Assembly: GCA_020433835.1 (NCBI GenBank)
Contig: JAGRBY010000217.1
Coordinates: 1-10,548, forward strand
Direction of reading: 5' to 3'
Length of the DNA: 10,548 bases
Origin: Anaerolineae bacterium
Lineage (GTDB): Bacteria > Chloroflexota > Anaerolineae > 4572-78 > J111
In this document: one piece after another, positions 6,882-10,548 of the stretch
How the letters are laid out: the number at the start of each line of letters is the position of its first letter
Position numbering within the stretch: position 1 is the stretch's first letter
Notes under the pieces: model-generated
Told to the model about the DNA's origin: nothing
The model's input: only the letters and a program-made list of their open reading frames with translations
The model's database searches: none
Made by a program: the position numbers and the translations under genes

Positions 6882-7292
6882 CTATACCGTTCTGCGCACA
6901 AATTGAGACTTAATAGGGAGTTTATGGGCGGCCAAGCGCATTGCTTCTTTGGCTGCTTCTTCAGGCACTCCAGCAATCTCAAACAAAACACGACCGGGTT
7001 TTATAACAGCGACCCAATGATCAACCGACCCTTTACCACTTCCCATCCGGGTCTCGGCAGCTTTAGCTGTAACGGGTTTATCAGGAAATATTCTGATCCA
7101 AACTTTACCACCCCGCCGTATGTAACGAACGATAGCACGACGCGCTGCTTCAATTTGGCGGCTTGTCATCCAGCACGGCTCTAACGCTTGCAGACCATAT
7201 TCGCCAAAGGCCACTTTAGCCCCGCGACTAGCTCTACCCTTCATCCGGCCCCGCATCTGCTTTCTATATTTTACACGTTTGGGCATTAACAT
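6882..7292 (-). CDS. rplP: 50S ribosomal protein L16
   Basis: This is a 136-residue L16, the standard length. The start [20 protein letters not shown] is classic and uses the first of two ATGs six bases apart. GAGG lies eight bases before it but 14 before the second. Conserved elements are [20 protein letters not shown] (about 29-48), [20 protein letters not shown] (about 49-68), [20 protein letters not shown] (about 69-88) and the end [13 protein letters not shown]16 lies near the A site and central protuberance, and its central loop contacts aminoacyl-tRNA. Arg82 aligns with the arginine that is hydroxylated in E. coli L16. It follows rpsC after 69 bases, in which I see only the ribosome site. 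Confidence 0.98.
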   Translation of the reverse strand: MLMPKRVKYRKQMRGRMKGRASRGAKVAFGEYGLQALEPCWMTSRQIEAARRAIVRYIRRGGKVWIRIFPDKPVTAKAAETRMGSGKGSVDHWVAVIKPGRVLFEIAGVPEEAAKEAMRLAAHKLPIKSQFVRRTV

Positions 7293-7361
7293 AGCTAAAT
7301 CCTCTTTATCTATATACTAGAAATAGGGTCACGCAGTATTGATCTCATCACTTTTCAGATG

Positions 7362-8039
7362 CTAAGGAGAAACGTAAGCTCTGGCTTGACTTTCTTCCTT
7401 CACTTCCGGAAGAATTTCGCCTTTATAAACCCACACTTTAATACCTATCTTGCTAAAGGTGGTCAATCCTTCAACATTGGCGTAATCAATATCCGCTCGC
7501 AATGTATGCCGAGGAACTTGTCCTTCACGCTGCGTCTCACGTCGAGCCATATCAGCGCCACCTAAACGTCCACTGCAGGTAATCATAATACCTTTAGCAC
7601 CGGCCTTGATAGCTCTACGAACGGCTTGTTTCATAGCACGTTTATGAGAAATTCGCCGTTCAAGTTGCAAAGCAATACTCTGTCCAATTAATGAGGCATT
7701 TGTATCAGGATTTTCAACTTCCAAAACATCAACGTGAATCTTCTTGTTCGTCAATGTCTCTAAATCTTTACGAAGTTGATTAACAGAGGCTCCTTTACGG
7801 CCAATAATTACTCCTGGCTTAGCGGTATGAATTTTCACCGAGACTTGCCGAGCTGCTGGTAAGCGCTCAATTTCAACTTCAGCAATTGTGCCGGGATCAT
7901 GCGCTTTCTCAACCAGATCACGAATCGCCAAATCTTCTTCCAACAACTCGCGATACTCATTACCTTCCGCAAACCAACGAGCTCGATGATCTTTAATTAT
8001 TCCCAATCTAAAACCGAGAGGATGAACTTTGCGACCCAA
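7362..8039 (-). CDS. rpsC: 30S ribosomal protein S3 (TTG start)
   Basis: This is a 225-residue S3, normal length. The N terminus GRKVHPLGFRLGIIKDHRAR is diagnostic. A type II KH domain carries the GXXG loop GRKG at 80-83 (VIIGRKGASVNQLRKDLE). The C-terminal domain has GRLGGADMARRETQREGQVP and HTLRADIDYANVEG. S3 lines the mRNA entry channel in the 30S head and takes part in mRNA unwinding. The start codon is TTG at 8039-8037, the only non-ATG start among the genes here. It is fixed by the universal MGRKVHP ending and by AAGGAG seven bases upstream. That ribosome site lies in the loop of a small hairpin (8040-8056). rplV precedes it by 75 bases. Confidence 0.97.
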   Translation of the reverse strand: MGRKVHPLGFRLGIIKDHRARWFAEGNEYRELLEEDLAIRDLVEKAHDPGTIAEVEIERLPAARQVSVKIHTAKPGVIIGRKGASVNQLRKDLETLTNKKIHVDVLEVENPDTNASLIGQSIALQLERRISHKRAMKQAVRRAIKAGAKGIMITCSGRLGGADMARRETQREGQVPRHTLRADIDYANVEGLTTFSKIGIKVWVYKGEILPEVKEESQARAYVSP

Positions 8040-8056
8040 ACTTAATCTCCTTAAGC
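8040..8056 (-). promoter_or_regulatory. Hairpin presenting the rpsC Shine-Dalgarno in its loop
   Basis: In the mRNA sense, CTTAA and TTAAG form a perfect five-pair stem around a five-base loop GGAGA. A closing G-U pair can extend it to six. The loop holds the core of the rpsC ribosome site, and the stem ends next to the TTG start. A small stem that displays the anti-SD target in its loop could aid or tune initiation at a weak start codon. The palindrome is seen. Its stability is modest and its role is inference. Confidence 0.4.
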
Positions 8057-8114
8057 ACTTCTAAAATAGGTTTACTGACACCGTCTATAAATTCAAAGAC
8101 CGATACCCGTAAAC

Positions 8115-8489
8115 TTACGACGCTTTGTCAAGGTAAACGTCTTCATCAATATTTTCTTCCAAAAGCACAGTGATATGAGAGGTTCGCTTTTTAATCGGCT
8201 TAAACCGACCGCGGGCACCATAGCGAGCTCGGCGCAGACGGGGGCCTTCATCAATGCGAATCTCAGCAATAATCATATCTTCTGGCTCAAGTGCGTAATT
8301 TTCTTCAGCATTTGCTAAAGCACTCTTTACAGTTTTGTATACCGGAACAGCCGCAATCTGAGGCAGCAACGCCAAAACTTCGAGAGCATCCTGGGCACGC
8401 ATACCTCTGACGACGTTAACAACCCGTCTCATTTTAACCGGCGACCCCATAATATATTTACTAACTGCTTTAACCTGAAAATCTGCCAT
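8115..8489 (-). CDS. rplV: 50S ribosomal protein L22
   Basis: This is a 124-residue L22, about ten longer than the common 110-115 because of an acidic C-terminal tail (LLEENIDEDVYLDKAS). The body is standard: KYIMGSPVKMRRVVNVVRGM (about 11-30), SALANAEENY, and the extended hairpin after IDEGPRLRRARYGARGRFKP, ending with KKRTSHITVLLEE. The hairpin lines the peptide exit tunnel next to L4 and forms part of its constriction. This is the region where macrolide-resistance changes arise in other bacteria, and no such alteration is evident by eye. GAGG lies seven bases before the ATG, and rpsS precedes it by 40 bases. Confidence 0.98.
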   Translation of the reverse strand: MADFQVKAVSKYIMGSPVKMRRVVNVVRGMRAQDALEVLALLPQIAAVPVYKTVKSALANAEENYALEPEDMIIAEIRIDEGPRLRRARYGARGRFKPIKKRTSHITVLLEENIDEDVYLDKAS

Positions 8490-8529
8490 TTTGATATCCT
8501 CGTCTAAGTGGTTTATTAACTACAAAAAC

Positions 8530-8805
8530 CTAGCGCCCTCGTTTTTCCTTACCAATGTGGCCTCGGAAATAACGTGTAGGCACAAACTCACCCAAACGAT
8601 GACCGACCATGTTTTCGGTGATATAAATCGGCACGTGGCGACGTCCATCATGTACGGCAATAGTATGCCCAACCATTTGAGGGAAAATAGTGCTGGCTCG
8701 TGACCAAGTACGGATTACACGCTTTTCGCCTGCCGCATTCATCGTCTCAATCTTACTGAGCAGTTTAGGTTGAACAAAAGGCCCCTTCTTTAAAGAGCGT
8801 GTCAT
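8530..8805 (-). CDS. rpsS: 30S ribosomal protein S19
   Basis: This is a 91-residue S19, normal length. The start [20 protein letters not shown] is diagnostic. It is followed by [20 protein letters not shown] (about 30-49) and [20 protein letters not shown] (about 51-70), then [13 protein letters not shown] and a basic end. S19 forms a complex with S13 in the 30S head and takes part in bridge B1a and in the A-site environment. AGGA lies seven bases before the ATG. The gap to rplB is 26 bases, and the order rplB-rpsS-rplV is that of the S10 operon. Confidence 0.98.
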   Translation of the reverse strand: MTRSLKKGPFVQPKLLSKIETMNAAGEKRVIRTWSRASTIFPQMVGHTIAVHDGRRHVPIYITENMVGHRLGEFVPTRYFRGHIGKEKRGR

Positions 8806-8831
8806 TAATTTATCCTTTCCTTAATCCGAAC

Positions 8832-9668
8832 CTATCTGCGCTTCTTACGGCGCCGACGTACAATAAATTTATCAGTTCGCTTGTTTCGTCGAGTTTTAGC
8901 CCCCAAAGTGGGTTTACCCCACGGTGTTTTTGGTCCAGACATCCCAATCGGAGCCCCACCTTCACCACCACCATGGGGGTGGCTATTCGGGTCCATAGCA
9001 GAACCACGCACGGTCGACCGAATACCTAACCAGCGCTTACGTCCAGCTTTACCCAAAACGATATTGCTATGATCTGAATTGCCGATTTCACCAATCGTTG
9101 CCAGACAGCTTTGGTTAATTAACCGTACCTCACCGCTTGGTAACCGAACTTGAGCGTACGTTCCTTCTTTGGCTAAGAGTTGAGCTGAAGTGCCAGCTGA
9201 ACGAACCAATTGACCACCCTTACCTGGCTGTAATTCGATATTGTGTATCTGCGTACCCAAAGGAATACGATAAATGGGCAAAGCATTCCCTACACGAATC
9301 TCAGCTTCAGCCCCAGACATTAATTGGTCACCAACCCTTACACCAGCCGGAGCTAGAATATATCGCTTTTCACCATCAGCATACGTTAATAGCGCAATGC
9401 GAGCTGAACGATTTGGGTCGTACTCAACCGATGAAACAGTAGCGGGAACATCATGTTTATCACGTTTAAAGTCGATAATTCGATATCGACGCTTATGACC
9501 ACCCCCCTGATGCCGAACCGTAATCCGGCCTTGGTTATTTCGGCCCGATTTCTTTTTGAGTGGTGCAAGCAAGCTTTTTTCAGGCTTGCTCGTGGTAATC
9601 TCTTCAAACGTAGATACCGACATCCCCCTACGACCGGGTGATGTTGGTTTATAATTTTTCACAGGCAT
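8832..9668 (-). CDS. rplB: 50S ribosomal protein L2
   Basis: This is a 278-residue L2, close to the usual 273-276. The N terminus has [20 protein letters not shown], then the RNA-binding OB and SH3-like core with [20 protein letters not shown] (about 44-63), [20 protein letters not shown] and [17 protein letters not shown]. The HPH at about 230-232 is the conserved histidine region tied to peptidyl-transferase activity and subunit joining. The basic end [14 protein letters not shown] is typical. L2 is a primary 23S rRNA binder and forms bridge B7b. GGAGG lies seven bases before the ATG, the strongest ribosome site here. rplW lies 45 bases upstream. Confidence 0.98.
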   Translation of the reverse strand: MPVKNYKPTSPGRRGMSVSTFEEITTSKPEKSLLAPLKKKSGRNNQGRITVRHQGGGHKRRYRIIDFKRDKHDVPATVSSVEYDPNRSARIALLTYADGEKRYILAPAGVRVGDQLMSGAEAEIRVGNALPIYRIPLGTQIHNIELQPGKGGQLVRSAGTSAQLLAKEGTYAQVRLPSGEVRLINQSCLATIGEIGNSDHSNIVLGKAGRKRWLGIRSTVRGSAMDPNSHPHGGGEGGAPIGMSGPKTPWGKPTLGAKTRRNKRTDKFIVRRRRKKRR

Positions 9669-9713
9669 TGCAAATCCTCCGCCTACACCTATTCGTAGCC
9701 CAACTGTGGCCCG

Positions 9714-10007
9714 TTATACACCTTCAAAAGCTTCAATTTTCTGACCAGGAGGCAGAGTTACGATAGCCTTTTTATAAGCAGACTGACGTTGAACTCGCTT
9801 ACGTCCCCAACGGCCAAACTTAGGCGCGTAGTTAACAACTCTTACCTTTTGAACATCCACATCAAAGATATAAGACACAGCTTCTGCAATTTCAACTTTA
9901 TTAGCGCGTTTATCAACAATAAACGTATACTGTCCCATCGCCGAAGCAATATTGCTTTTTTCTGTGATGACCGGACGTACAATAATGTTATAAGCATTCA
10001 TTTCCAT
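9714..10007 (-). CDS. rplW: 50S ribosomal protein L23
   Basis: This is a 97-residue L23, the usual length. Signature elements are NIIVRPVITEKSNIASAMGQ (about 7-26), then YTFIVDKRANKVEIAEAVSY and IFDVDVQKVRVVNYAPKFGR, with the lysine-rich loop KRVQRQSAYKKAIVTLPPGQ. L23 lies at the tunnel exit of the 50S and is the docking site for trigger factor and the signal recognition particle. Two ATGs lie six bases apart at the front (MEMNAYN). The first is chosen because GGAG lies eight bases before it. The gap to rplD is 23 bases. Confidence 0.97.
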   Translation of the reverse strand: MEMNAYNIIVRPVITEKSNIASAMGQYTFIVDKRANKVEIAEAVSYIFDVDVQKVRVVNYAPKFGRWGRKRVQRQSAYKKAIVTLPPGQKIEAFEGV

Positions 10008-10030
10008 GATTGTCTCTCCAAGTCCAGTCT

Positions 10031-10548
10031 TTATACTAGAAAACTCTCTAAAGTACTCAGAGCAGATTTCGGTATAATAACGTAATCACACCCCAAAAGA
10101 TCTTTAATATTGAGATAGCTAGCACGCAGCGTCTTTACATCTTTCAGGTTATTGGCACTTTTCTCAACATTCTCATTTCGCTCAGGAAGCAAAATCACAG
10201 CACTGCCTTCAACCTTCAGGTTATCCAAAAGTTCCAGCATCTGTGCGGTTTTAGGCTGTTCAAAGTCAAGGCTATCCAAGATAATAATTTCTTCAGAAGC
10301 AGCCTTAACAGATAAAGCTGACCGTAGCGCTAAACGCCGCATTTTGCGAGGCATCTTTTTGGTATAATCACGGGGTACAGGTTTATGGGCTTGGCCCCCA
10401 CCCACAAAAATAGGTGCCTTGCGGTCACCGTGACGAGCACGACCAGTACCTTTTTGTCGATACCACTTTGCCGTTGTTCCTCTAACTTCGCCGCGAGTCT
10501 TAGCTTTGTGGGTTCCCAAACGCGCGTTCGCTTGTTGCCTCACCAAAG
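10031..10548 (-). CDS. rplD: 50S ribosomal protein L4, 5' part missing at right edge
   Basis: 171 full codons of L4 are visible. The family is about 205-210 residues, so roughly 35-40 N-terminal residues lie beyond the window. The TTG at 10546 is an internal leucine codon, not a start. Visible elements are [20 protein letters not shown], the tunnel-loop sequence [20 protein letters not shown], then [20 protein letters not shown] and the C-terminal Rossmann-like lobe ending STLESFLV. The long basic loop reaches the exit tunnel opposite L22 and is a site of macrolide-resistance changes in other bacteria. In E. coli free L4 represses its own operon through the S10 leader. That leader would lie outside this window. 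The gene is followed by rplW in the standard order. Confidence 0.97.
   Translation of the reverse strand, partial: LVRQQANARLGTHKAKTRGEVRGTTAKWYRQKGTGRARHGDRKAPIFVGGGQAHKPVPRDYTKKMPRKMRRLALRSALSVKAASEEIIILDSLDFEQPKTAQMLELLDNLKVEGSAVILLPERNENVEKSANNLKDVKTLRASYLNIKDLLGCDYVIIPKSALSTLESFLV

Noticed and set aside
10344..10368. Antisense promoter candidate inside rplD (TTGCGA and TATAAT on the plus strand)
   Set aside because: The spacer is only 13 bases and no antisense gene follows. A second TATAAT at 10073-10078 likewise has no clear -35 box.
10546..10548. TTG near the right edge as the rplD start
   Set aside because: The residues just after it match an internal L4 segment, and the family has about 35-40 residues before it. 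The gene continues past the edge.
1..10548. A new defence, mobile or biosynthetic system
   Set aside because: Every conserved frame is a ribosomal protein or SecY in standard order. There are no integrase, transposase, repeat-array or accessory genes.

Overview
The window is a contiguous stretch of a bacterial S10-spc-alpha ribosomal-protein supercluster. It is read entirely from the minus strand, so transcription runs from high to low coordinates. I find 23 protein genes. Twenty-one are complete, and two are cut by the window edges: rplD (L4, 5' part missing at the right end) and rpsK (S11, only its first 32 codons present at the left end). I see no tRNA, rRNA, mobile element, CRISPR array or convincing terminator.

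In transcription order the layout is as follows. The S10-type block is rplD-rplW-rplB-rpsS-rplV-rpsC-rplP-rpmC-rpsQ (10548 down to 6385). The spc-type block is rplN-rplX-rplE-rpsZ(rpsN)-rpsH-rplF-rplR-rpsE-rpmD-rplO-secY-rpmJ (6348 down to 570). The alpha-type block begins with rpsM-rpsK (552 down to 1). Gaps between genes run from a 1-base overlap (rpsE/rpmD) to 80 bases (rpmD-rplO), so no stretch near 300 bases lacks a gene. Almost every gene has a visible Shine-Dalgarno sequence 5-10 bases before its start, and all visible starts are ATG except rpsC, which uses TTG.

Organism: the gene order is bacterial. The zinc-type S14 (60 aa), an L24 with a zinc ribbon, the L30 gene and the sequence character of SecY, S3, S8 and L2 resemble Chloroflexota, probably class Anaerolineae or a relative. 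This is family-level recognition from memory, not a search. Base composition is moderately AT-leaning by eye. Many bacteria of this kind have adk, map and infA between secY and rpmJ. Here those genes are absent and secY is followed directly by rpmJ, as in E. coli.

Together the genes supply proteins of both ribosomal subunits: exit-tunnel, peptidyl-transferase and stalk-base proteins of the 50S, and decoding-centre and head proteins of the 30S. They also supply the SecY channel onto which membrane-targeted ribosomes dock. No exotic system is visible. Points that deserve a second look are small: the missing adk-map-infA segment, a TTG start with its ribosome site in a hairpin loop (rpsC), a hairpin covering the rpmJ ribosome site, a hairpin just after rpsZ, an inserted segment in L24, and a 12-base element shared by the rplR and rplO leaders.
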